A stretch of DNA of 64,000 bases from Streptomyces sp. TP-A0356. GTDB lineage: Bacteria; Actinomycetota; Actinomycetes; Streptomycetales; Streptomycetaceae. Positions 17,681 to 24,446 of the stretch are shown here, piece after piece. The stretch spans positions 124,001 through 188,000 of the forward strand of contig NZ_BBZJ01000025.1 in assembly GCF_001417775.1 (NCBI RefSeq), read 5' to 3'. The number at the start of each line of letters is the position of its first letter. Within the stretch, counting starts at the first letter, position 1. Under the pieces are notes generated by a model. The model saw nothing but the letters and a program-made list of their open reading frames with translations. It ran no database searches and was not told the DNA's origin. A program made the translations under genes and the position numbers.

Positions 17681-18610
17681 GTGAGTGAGACAACGCATGA
17701 CGCCGGCGTCGCCGTGAGCGCCCGACCGCCGTCCGATGACGGGCTGACCCCGGCCGAGCTGGCCGCCAAGTACGGGCTCTCGGTCAGCGGTGCCCGGCCC
17801 GGTCTCGTCGAGTACGTCCGCCAGCTGTGGGGACGTCGTCACTTCATCCTGGCCTTCTCGCAGGCGAAGCTCACCGCCCAGTACAGTCAGGCCAAGCTCG
17901 GCCAGGTGTGGCAGGTCGCCACCCCGCTGCTGAACGCGCTGGTGTACTACTTCATCTTCGGGCTGATCCTCAAGGCCAGCCGGGGCATGCCGCACGGCAC
18001 GTACATCCCGTTCCTGGTGACCGGCGTCTTCGTCTTCACCTTCACCCAGAGCTCGATCATGGCGGGCGTCCGCGCGATCTCCGGCAACCTGGGCCTGGTG
18101 CGCGCCCTGCACTTCCCGCGCGCCTCACTGCCCATCTCGTTCGCGCTGCAGCAGCTCCAGCAGCTGCTCTTCTCGATGATCGTGCTGTTCGCCGTGGCGG
18201 TGGGCTTCGGCAGCTATCCGAGCCTGACCTGGCTGCTGATCATCCCGGCCCTGGTACTGCAGTTCCTCTTCAACACCGGTCTCGCGCTGATCGTGGCACG
18301 GATGGGCGCCAGGACCCCGGACCTCGCCCAGCTGATGCCGTTCATCCTGCGCACCTGGATGTACGTGTCCGGCGTCATGTTCTCCATCCACAACATGCTC
18401 GTCGGTCGCCCCGAGTGGGTCATCCGCGCGTTGCAGGTGAACCCGGCCGCCATCTACATGGACCTCATGCGCTTCGCTCTCATCGAGCACTACGGCGCCT
18501 CGAACCTGCCGCCGCATGTCTGGGCCATCGCGCTGTTCTGGGCCGTCGTCGTGTTCGCGGGCGGGTTCGTGTACTTCTGGAAGGCGGAGGAGCGGTACGG
18601 CCGTGGCTGA
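17681..18610 (+). CDS. ABC-2 type polysaccharide/teichoic-acid export permease
   Basis: 309-residue membrane protein of the Wzm/TagG type. About 70 cytosolic residues precede roughly six membrane helices (YYFIFGLILK, FVFTFTQSSIMAGV and later ones). The start is GTG 17681, 103 bp after the glycosyltransferase. It is followed at once by its ATPase, with overlapping ends. Such pairs export undecaprenyl-linked glycans, teichoic acids or glycolipids; a lipid-linked product of this operon is the likely cargo. Confidence 0.88.
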   Translation: MSETTHDAGVAVSARPPSDDGLTPAELAAKYGLSVSGARPGLVEYVRQLWGRRHFILAFSQAKLTAQYSQAKLGQVWQVATPLLNALVYYFIFGLILKASRGMPHGTYIPFLVTGVFVFTFTQSSIMAGVRAISGNLGLVRALHFPRASLPISFALQQLQQLLFSMIVLFAVAVGFGSYPSLTWLLIIPALVLQFLFNTGLALIVARMGARTPDLAQLMPFILRTWMYVSGVMFSIHNMLVGRPEWVIRALQVNPAAIYMDLMRFALIEHYGASNLPPHVWAIALFWAVVVFAGGFVYFWKAEERYGRG

Positions 18611-19391
18611 GCAGAACACCGGGGCCGGCGTGCCCACCGTCGTCGCGGACGAGCTGCACATCGTCTACCGGGTCAACGGCGCCAAGAGCGGCAAGGGCAG
18701 CGCGACCGCCGCCCTCAGCCGCATGCTCGGGCGAGGCTCCGACGACGCCGCACGGGGCGTGCGCAAGGTGCACGCGGTCAGGGGCGTCTCGTTCGTCGCC
18801 TACCGCGGCGAGGCCATCGGGCTGATCGGCTCCAACGGCTCGGGCAAGTCCACGCTGCTGCGTGCCATCGCGGGCCTGCTGCCCGCCGAGAAGGGCAAGG
18901 TCTACACCGACGGCCAGCCCTCACTGCTCGGCGTGAACGCGGCCCTGATGAACGACCTCACGGGCGAGCGCAACGTCATCCTGGGCGGCCTCGCGATGGG
19001 CATGTCCCGCGAGCAGATCAAGGAGCGCTACCAGGAGATCGTCGACTTCTCCGGCATCAACGAGAAGGGCGACTTCATCACGCTGCCGATGCGCACGTAC
19101 TCCTCGGGCATGGCGGCGCGGCTGCGGTTCTCCATCGCGGCGGCCAAGGACCACGACGTCCTGATGATCGACGAGGCGCTCGCCACCGGTGACCGCGCCT
19201 TCCAGAAGCGGTCCGAGGACCGCATCAGGGAGCTGCGCAAGCACGCCGGCACGGTGTTTCTGGTCAGTCACAACAACAAGTCGATCCGGGACACCTGCGA
19301 CCGCGTCCTGTGGCTGGAGCGCGGCGAGCTGCGGATGGACGGTCCGACCGAAGAGGTCCTCAAGGAGTACGAGAAGTTCACGGGCAAGTAG
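18603..19391 (+). CDS. ABC-2 exporter ATP-binding subunit (Wzt/TagH type)
   Basis: 262-residue ATPase with Walker A IGSNGSGKST, a signature in the TYSSGMAARLRFSIA region as found in TagH/Wzt proteins, Walker B DVLMIDEALATGD and switch SHNNKS. An insertion of about 40 residues before Walker A is usual for the family. No C-terminal carbohydrate-binding domain is present, so it is the TagH-short/Wzt-core type. GTG 18603 overlaps the permease by 8 nt. It is last in the operon and a strong hairpin follows. Confidence 0.9.
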   Translation: MAEQNTGAGVPTVVADELHIVYRVNGAKSGKGSATAALSRMLGRGSDDAARGVRKVHAVRGVSFVAYRGEAIGLIGSNGSGKSTLLRAIAGLLPAEKGKVYTDGQPSLLGVNAALMNDLTGERNVILGGLAMGMSREQIKERYQEIVDFSGINEKGDFITLPMRTYSSGMAARLRFSIAAAKDHDVLMIDEALATGDRAFQKRSEDRIRELRKHAGTVFLVSHNNKSIRDTCDRVLWLERGELRMDGPTEEVLKEYEKFTGK

Positions 19392-19405
19392 CCCGTTCCC
19401 GCCCG

Positions 19406-19434
19406 GGGCCCCGCCGGACCGTCCGGCGGGGCCC
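19406..19434. terminator. Terminator hairpin after ABC exporter
   Basis: A 13-bp perfect stem (19406-19418 / 19422-19434) with a 3-nt loop lies 14 bp past the ATPase stop. It separates the exporter operon from the hopanoid operon. Confidence 0.8.
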
Positions 19435-19534
19435 GGCGTCTGCAAAGGAAAGGCCAACTCTGTTTGGTCTTAGGAATCTTGACGCCAATCGGTGTGTTGT
19501 TGTGATGCGCAGGACACCCCGCGGAAGCTCGCTG

Positions 19535-19546
19535 CGTTGTACAACG
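19535..19546. promoter_or_regulatory. 12-bp perfect palindrome upstream of the hopanoid operon
   Basis: CGTTGTACAACG is a perfect dyad in the 360-bp gap 19392-19751 that precedes hpnC. It lies about 145 bp before the first small ORF. A -10-like GATAAT sits at 19583-19588 without a clear -35. The site is a candidate operator for the operon. Nothing else in the gap is recognisable apart from the terminator at its left edge and the leader ORF at its right. Confidence 0.4.
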
Positions 19547-19689
19547 TAAGCTGTACCGGTGCTGATTCGCGGCAAGTGGGGCGATAATGCCCTACACCCC
19601 CACACCTGCCGCGCTGCGCGGACAGTCGAGCGGCGTGTCCGAAATAGGATGTATTGGGTCGGCGGTGTAGAACGGGAGATGTGACGGCA

Positions 19690-19755
19690 ATGGCTACGGA
19701 AAGTCTCCAGCTCCGCGAGGCATGTGCCGTCTCCGCGTCGGGTGGCGAGCGGTGA
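19690..19755 (+). CDS. Possible 21-aa leader peptide coupled to hpnC
   Basis: ATG 19690 opens a 21-codon frame (MATESLQLREAC...) whose TGA (19753-19755) overlaps the GTG of hpnC (GTGA). GGGAG lies 11 nt before the ATG. hpnC itself has no good ribosome-binding site, so coupling through this peptide would explain its translation. The peptide has no recognised function. An in-frame GTG at 19681 is a poorer start. Expression is unproven. Confidence 0.4.
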   Translation: MATESLQLREACAVSASGGER

Positions 19756-20654
19756 CCCAAGCCGGGACGGCCCGCACCGGCGACCCGGAGCGTGGCACCC
19801 TCGACAAGGCCGCGGACGAGAACTTCCCCGTGGCGCCGTTCTTCCTGCCCAGGGTCTGGCGTGCCGATCTGATGGCGGTCTACGGCTTCGCCCGGCTGGT
19901 CGACGACATCGGCGACGGCGACCTCGCCCCCGGCGGCGCCGACGCCCGCGCCCTCGGCGTGTCGGCCAAGGAGGCCGAGGACCGGCTGCTCCTCCTGGAC
20001 GCCTTCGAGGCCGACCTGCACCGGGTCTTCGACTCGACGCCCCGTCACCCCCTCCTGCGCCGTCTGCAGCCGACGGTCCGGCGCGCCGGCCTCACCCGCG
20101 AGCCGTTCCTCGGTCTGATCGCGGCCAACCGTCAGGACCAGCTCGTCAAGCGGTACGAGACGTACGACGACCTTCTCGCGTACTGCGAGCTGTCCGCCAA
20201 CCCGGTCGGCCGTCTCGTCCTGGCCGTCACCGGTACCGCCACCCCCGAGCGCATCCGCCGCTCCGACGCCATCTGTACGGCGCTGCAGATCGTCGAGCAC
20301 CTCCAGGACGTCGCCGAGGACCTCGGCCGCGACCGCATCTATCTGCCCGCCGAGGACATGAAGCGCTTTCATGTCCAGGAGACGGATCTCGCCACGCACA
20401 CAGCAGGCGCATCGGTGCGCGCGCTGGTTGCGTACGAAGCACAACGCGCCCGCGATCTCCTGAATGAAGGCGCCCCCCTCGTGGGTAGCGTCCACGGCAG
20501 GCTGAGGCTGCTGCTCGCGGGCTTCGTGGCGGGAGGGAGGGCGGCGGTCCACGCGATCGCCGCCGCCGAATACGACGTACTTCCCGGCCCCCTCAAGCCC
20601 GGCAAGCTCCGGTTGCTGCGCGAGGTGGGCGTGACTCTGCGAGGAGAGGGGTGA
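19752..20654 (+). CDS. hpnC: HpnC, hydroxysqualene synthase
   Basis: Squalene/phytoene-synthase fold, 300 residues. The Asp-rich motif is LVDDIGDGD and the second is HLQDVAEDLGRDRIYLP. In characterised hopanoid pathways HpnC converts presqualene diphosphate to hydroxysqualene. Position directly before HpnD and HpnE supports the name. GTG 19752 is chosen because family homology starts about 20 residues on (DENFPVAPFFLP). An ATG at 19722 in the same frame is possible. Confidence 0.9.
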   Translation: MTQAGTARTGDPERGTLDKAADENFPVAPFFLPRVWRADLMAVYGFARLVDDIGDGDLAPGGADARALGVSAKEAEDRLLLLDAFEADLHRVFDSTPRHPLLRRLQPTVRRAGLTREPFLGLIAANRQDQLVKRYETYDDLLAYCELSANPVGRLVLAVTGTATPERIRRSDAICTALQIVEHLQDVAEDLGRDRIYLPAEDMKRFHVQETDLATHTAGASVRALVAYEAQRARDLLNEGAPLVGSVHGRLRLLLAGFVAGGRAAVHAIAAAEYDVLPGPLKPGKLRLLREVGVTLRGEG

Positions 20655-21601
20655 TCCGGACCGTGGAGTCGGAACAGCGCGTGTCCCCACCGGTACTCGC
20701 CGCGTACAGCTACTGCGAGGCCGTGACCGGGCAGCAGGCCCGTAATTTCGCGTACGGCATCAGACTCCTGCCGACGCCCAAGCGCCGTGCGATGTCGGCG
20801 CTCTACGCGTTCTCCCGGCGGGTCGACGACATCGGCGACGGCGCGCTGACCGCCGACGTCAAGACGGCCAGGCTGGAGGAGACCCGGGCGGTGCTCGCCC
20901 GCGTCCGGGGCCAAGAGGTGGCCGAGGACGACACCGACCCGGTCGCGGTGGCCCTCGCCCATGCCGCCCGGCACTTCCCGATCCCGCTCAGCGGCCTCGA
21001 CGAGCTCATCGACGGCGTCCTCATGGACGTGCACGGTGAGACCTATGAGACCTGGGACGATCTGAAGGTCTACTGCCGCTGTGTGGCGGGGGCCATCGGA
21101 CGGCTCTCGCTCGGCGTGTTCGGCACGGAACCGGGGGCGCGCGGCGCCGAGCGCGCGCCGGAGTACGCCGACACGCTCGGGCTCGCACTGCAACTCACCA
21201 ACATCCTCCGGGACATCCGCGAGGACGCCGAGGGTGGCCGTGTCTATCTGCCCGGCGACGACCTCGCCAAGTTCGGCTGCTCGGCCGGGTTCCACGGGCC
21301 CACCCCGCCCGAGGGCTCCGACTTCCCGGGCCTCGTGCACTTCGAAGTGCGTCGGGCCCGTGCCCTCTTCGCCGAGGGCTACCGGCTGCTGCCCATGCTC
21401 GACCGGCGCAGCGGCGCCTGCGTCGCAGCCATGGCGGGCATCTACCGCCGGCTCCTGGACCGCATCGAGCGCGAGCCGGAGGCGGTGCTGCGCGGCCGGG
21501 TCTCGCTGCCGGGCCGGGAGAAGGCGTACGTCGCCGTGCGCGGCCTCTCGGGTCTCGACGCCCGGAACGTGTCCCGGCGGACCGTCAGGAGGCGTGCCTG
21601 A
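20651..21601 (+). CDS. hpnD: HpnD, presqualene diphosphate synthase
   Basis: 316-residue trans-prenyl synthase that should condense two farnesyl diphosphates to presqualene diphosphate. Motifs: YAFSRRVDDIGDGA and NILRDIREDAEGGRVYLPGDD, with YCRCVAGAIGRLS between them. GTG overlaps the hpnC stop (GTGA). The 3' end carries AGGAGG (21587-21592), which serves the small ORF that follows. Distinguished from HpnC by the QLTNILRDIREDA form of the second motif. Confidence 0.92.
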   Translation: MIRTVESEQRVSPPVLAAYSYCEAVTGQQARNFAYGIRLLPTPKRRAMSALYAFSRRVDDIGDGALTADVKTARLEETRAVLARVRGQEVAEDDTDPVAVALAHAARHFPIPLSGLDELIDGVLMDVHGETYETWDDLKVYCRCVAGAIGRLSLGVFGTEPGARGAERAPEYADTLGLALQLTNILRDIREDAEGGRVYLPGDDLAKFGCSAGFHGPTPPEGSDFPGLVHFEVRRARALFAEGYRLLPMLDRRSGACVAAMAGIYRRLLDRIEREPEAVLRGRVSLPGREKAYVAVRGLSGLDARNVSRRTVRRRA

Positions 21602-21741
21602 TGGACAATCCGGTCCAAGGTGACTCCATCGGCGAAAAGCGGCAGGCAACCCTCCGGTGCGGCGCGGCGTCCCTGACTGCGACGGCGCGCCGTGCATCGT
21701 TCACACACGACGGCGGACCGGCAGGGGAGGACGCACCATGA
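21601..21741 (+). CDS. 46-aa protein bridging hpnD and hpnE
   Basis: ATG 21601 overlaps the hpnD stop (TGATG) and its own TGA overlaps the hpnE ATG (ATGA). AGGAGG stands 8 nt upstream. The frame (MDNPVQGDSIGEKRQ...) is basic, Ala/Thr-rich and not hydrophobic. Tight coupling on both sides plus a consensus ribosome-binding site make it very likely to be translated. From memory, S. coelicolor also has a small gene here and a short Streptomyces domain family (DUF6380) may cover it, but I could not check. Function unknown. Confidence 0.75.
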   Translation: MDNPVQGDSIGEKRQATLRCGAASLTATARRASFTHDGGPAGEDAP

Positions 21742-23165
21742 GCGACGGCACTCAGCCGGAGGGCCCGGCCGCGGACACCCCGGGCCGACCCGGGACGTCC
21801 GCCGTGGTGGTCGGCGCGGGGCTCGCCGGGATCACGGCCGCACTGGCGCTCGCCGACGCCGGGGTGCGCGTCACCCTGCTGGAGGGGCGCCCGCGCCTGG
21901 GCGGGCTCGCCTTCTCCTTCCACCGGGGCGAGCTGACCGTCGACAACGGCCAGCATGTCTATCTGCGCTGCTGCACCGCGTACCGTTGGTTCCTCGATCG
22001 CATCGACGGAGCCTCGCTCGCACCCTTGCAGGATCGTCTCGACGTGCCCGTTCTCGATGCCAACGGCAGTCCGGGACGACGGCTCGGCAGACTTCGGCGC
22101 GACGCCCTGCCCGTACCCCTGCATCTCGGGCGCAGCCTGGCCACCTACCCGCATCTCTCACTCGCCGAACGCGCCCGAGTCGGGCGTGCCGCACTGGCGC
22201 TCCGAGCACTGGACCTCACGGATCCCGCGCTCGATACGCAGGACTTCGGCAGCTGGCTGGCCGCACACGGTCAGTCGGCGCGTGCCGTCGAGGCACTGTG
22301 GGACCTGGTCGGGGTCGCCACCCTCAACGCGGTGGCCGGCGACGCTTCGCTCGGGCTCGCCGCGATGGTGTTCAAGACGGGTCTGCTGTCCGACCCGGGC
22401 GCGGCCGACATCGGCTGGGCCCGCGTACCCCTGGGCGAACTGCACGACCGGCTGGCCCGCAAGGCGCTCGACTCCGCGGGCGTCCGCACCGAGATCCGTA
22501 CTCGCGTCACCTCCATCTCCCCCAACGGAAACGGAAGCTGGAGCGTTCAGGTTCCCGGCGAGCGCATCGAGGCCGACGCGGTCGTCCTCGCCGTACCCCA
22601 GCGCGAGGCCCACGATCTGCTGCCCGCCGGGGCCCTCGACGCGCCCGGGCGGTTGCTTCGGATCGGTACCGCTCCGATCCTCAACGTCCATGTCGTGTAC
22701 GACCGCAGGGTGCTCGGGCGGCCCTTCTTCGCCGCACTGGGCTCCCCGGTGCAGTGGGTCTTCGACCGCACCGAGGCCTCCGGGCTGCGCGAGGGCCAGT
22801 ACCTCGCGCTGTCGCAGTCGGCCGCCCAGGACGAGATCGACGAACCCGTCGCCGTGCTCCGCGAGCGCTATCTGCCGGAGCTGGAGCGGCTGTTGCCCGG
22901 CGCCCGCGGCGCCGGGGTGAAGGACTTCTTCGTGACCCGGGAGCGCACGGCGACGTTCGCCCCCACCCCCGGCGTCGGGCGGCTGCGGCCCGGCGCCCGC
23001 ACCAAGGCCCCCGGCCTCTACCTGGCCGGAGCGTGGACCGCCACCGGGTGGCCCGCGACCATGGAGAGTGCGGTCCGCAGTGGTGTCGGTGCGGCGGGCG
23101 CCGCGCTGAGCGCCCTGGGCCGGTCCGGCGCCCACCTCCCCGACCTCTTCGAGGAGGCGGCATGA
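21738..23165 (+). CDS. hpnE: HpnE, hydroxysqualene dehydroxylase (FAD)
   Basis: 475-residue amine-oxidase/phytoene-desaturase-type flavoprotein, which reduces hydroxysqualene to squalene in known hopanoid pathways. The dinucleotide motif VVVGAGLAGITAALALADAG begins at about residue 21. GGLAFSF and the C-terminal FAD motif LYLAGAWTATGWPATMESAV are present. ATG 21738 has GGGGAGG upstream. It overlaps the small ORF before it and the prenyl synthase after it by 4 nt each. Confidence 0.92.
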   Translation: MSDGTQPEGPAADTPGRPGTSAVVVGAGLAGITAALALADAGVRVTLLEGRPRLGGLAFSFHRGELTVDNGQHVYLRCCTAYRWFLDRIDGASLAPLQDRLDVPVLDANGSPGRRLGRLRRDALPVPLHLGRSLATYPHLSLAERARVGRAALALRALDLTDPALDTQDFGSWLAAHGQSARAVEALWDLVGVATLNAVAGDASLGLAAMVFKTGLLSDPGAADIGWARVPLGELHDRLARKALDSAGVRTEIRTRVTSISPNGNGSWSVQVPGERIEADAVVLAVPQREAHDLLPAGALDAPGRLLRIGTAPILNVHVVYDRRVLGRPFFAALGSPVQWVFDRTEASGLREGQYLALSQSAAQDEIDEPVAVLRERYLPELERLLPGARGAGVKDFFVTRERTATFAPTPGVGRLRPGARTKAPGLYLAGAWTATGWPATMESAVRSGVGAAGAALSALGRSGAHLPDLFEEAA

Positions 23166-24292
23166 GCGTCGATCCGCACCGAACAGGCCCCCGCACCCCC
23201 GGTATCGCAACAAGAGGAGAGACTGTGCCCACTGTGCCCCCGGCCGAGACGGCTGCCGACGCGGTGGACGTGTCCGCGCTTCTGGAGCGCGGCCGCACCC
23301 TGGCCACCCCGGTACTGCGGGCGGCCGTCGACCGCCTGGCGCCGCCCATGGACACCGTCGCCGCCTACCACTTCGGCTGGATCGACGCTCAGGGCAACCC
23401 CGCGGACGGCGACGGCGGCAAGGCCGTGCGCCCCGCGCTGGCCCTGCTCTCCGCGCAGGCCGCGGGCCGGGATCCCGAGGTCGGCGTGCCCGGCGCGGTC
23501 GCGGTGGAGCTGGTGCACAACTTCTCCCTGCTGCACGACGACCTCATGGACGGCGACGAACAGCGTCGTCACCGCGACACGGTCTGGAAGGTGCACGGGC
23601 CCGCGCAGGCCATCCTCGTCGGTGACGCCCTGTTCGCGCTGGCCAACGAGGTCCTGCTGGAGCTCGGCACCGTCGAGGCCGGACGCGCCGCCCGGCGCCT
23701 GACCACCGCCACGCGCGCCCTCATCGACGGTCAGGCCCAGGACATCTCCTACGAGCACCGGGAACGCGTCAGCGTCGCGGAGTGCCTGGAGATGGAGGGG
23801 AACAAGACCGGCGCCCTGCTCGCCTGCGCCTCCTCCATCGGCGCGGTCCTGGGCGGCGCGGACGACCGCACCGCCGACACCCTGGAGAGGTACGGCTATC
23901 ACCTCGGCCTGGCCTTCCAGGCCGTCGACGACCTCCTCGGCATCTGGGGCGACCCGGAGGCCACCGGCAAGCAGACCTGGAGCGATCTGCGTCAGCGCAA
24001 GAAGTCCCTGCCGGTCGTGACCGCGCTGGCGGCGGGCGGACCCGCTTCCGAGCGGCTGGGCGAGATCCTCGCCGAGGACGCCAAGAGCAGCGACTTCGAG
24101 AACTTCTCCGAGGAGGAGTTCGCCGCGCGGGCCGCGCTCATCGAGGAGGCGGGCGGCCGCGAGTGGACCGCCCAGGAGGCGCGTCGCCAGCACACGATCG
24201 CCGTCGAAGCCCTGGACTCCGTCCCGATGCCCCCACGGGTGCGCGCGCAGTTCACGGCGCTCGCCGACTTCGTCGTCGTACGAAAGAGATGA
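23162..24292 (+). CDS. Polyprenyl (farnesyl-type) diphosphate synthase
   Basis: All-alpha trans-prenyltransferase that should supply farnesyl diphosphate to HpnD. First Asp motif LLHDDLMDGDEQ, second FQAVDDLLGIWGD; conserved GGKAVRPAL and GNKTGALL. ATG 23162 (GAGGAGG upstream, overlapping the hpnE stop) gives 376 aa. GTG 23225 also has a good ribosome-binding site (AGAGGAGAG) and gives 355 aa, so two starts may be used. Chain length cannot be fixed from sequence; context favours C15. Confidence 0.9.
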   Translation: MSVDPHRTGPRTPGIATRGETVPTVPPAETAADAVDVSALLERGRTLATPVLRAAVDRLAPPMDTVAAYHFGWIDAQGNPADGDGGKAVRPALALLSAQAAGRDPEVGVPGAVAVELVHNFSLLHDDLMDGDEQRRHRDTVWKVHGPAQAILVGDALFALANEVLLELGTVEAGRAARRLTTATRALIDGQAQDISYEHRERVSVAECLEMEGNKTGALLACASSIGAVLGGADDRTADTLERYGYHLGLAFQAVDDLLGIWGDPEATGKQTWSDLRQRKKSLPVVTALAAGGPASERLGEILAEDAKSSDFENFSEEEFAARAALIEEAGGREWTAQEARRQHTIAVEALDSVPMPPRVRAQFTALADFVVVRKR

Positions 24293-24337
24293 TCGCCATC
24301 GCTCGCATACACCTCGCGTAGTCGCCGACCGGTGCCG

Positions 24338-24376
24338 CCCCAAGCTCTCGGCTTCGCCTGAGCAGGGGAACTCCCC
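24338..24376. repeat. Double-hairpin intergenic repeat
   Basis: CCCC-GCTC (24338-24347) pairs with GAGC-GGGG (24360-24368), and GGGGAACTCCCC (24365-24376) forms an alternative hairpin. The sequence CCAAGCTCTCGGCTTCGC resembles a short element I remember from many Streptomyces intergenic regions. It lies in the 154-bp gap between the prenyl synthase and shc and may attenuate or stabilise the operon mRNA. Confidence 0.5.
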
Positions 24377-24446
24377 ACGCGGACACGCACCGGCCGACGG
24401 CGGACCCACAGCAGCACGACTCGCACGACTGCACGAAGGGGAAGCC

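Noticed and set aside
19479..19508. TTGACG as a -35 box for the hopanoid operon
   Set aside because: No acceptable -10 follows at 16-19 bp (GTGATG/TGATGC).
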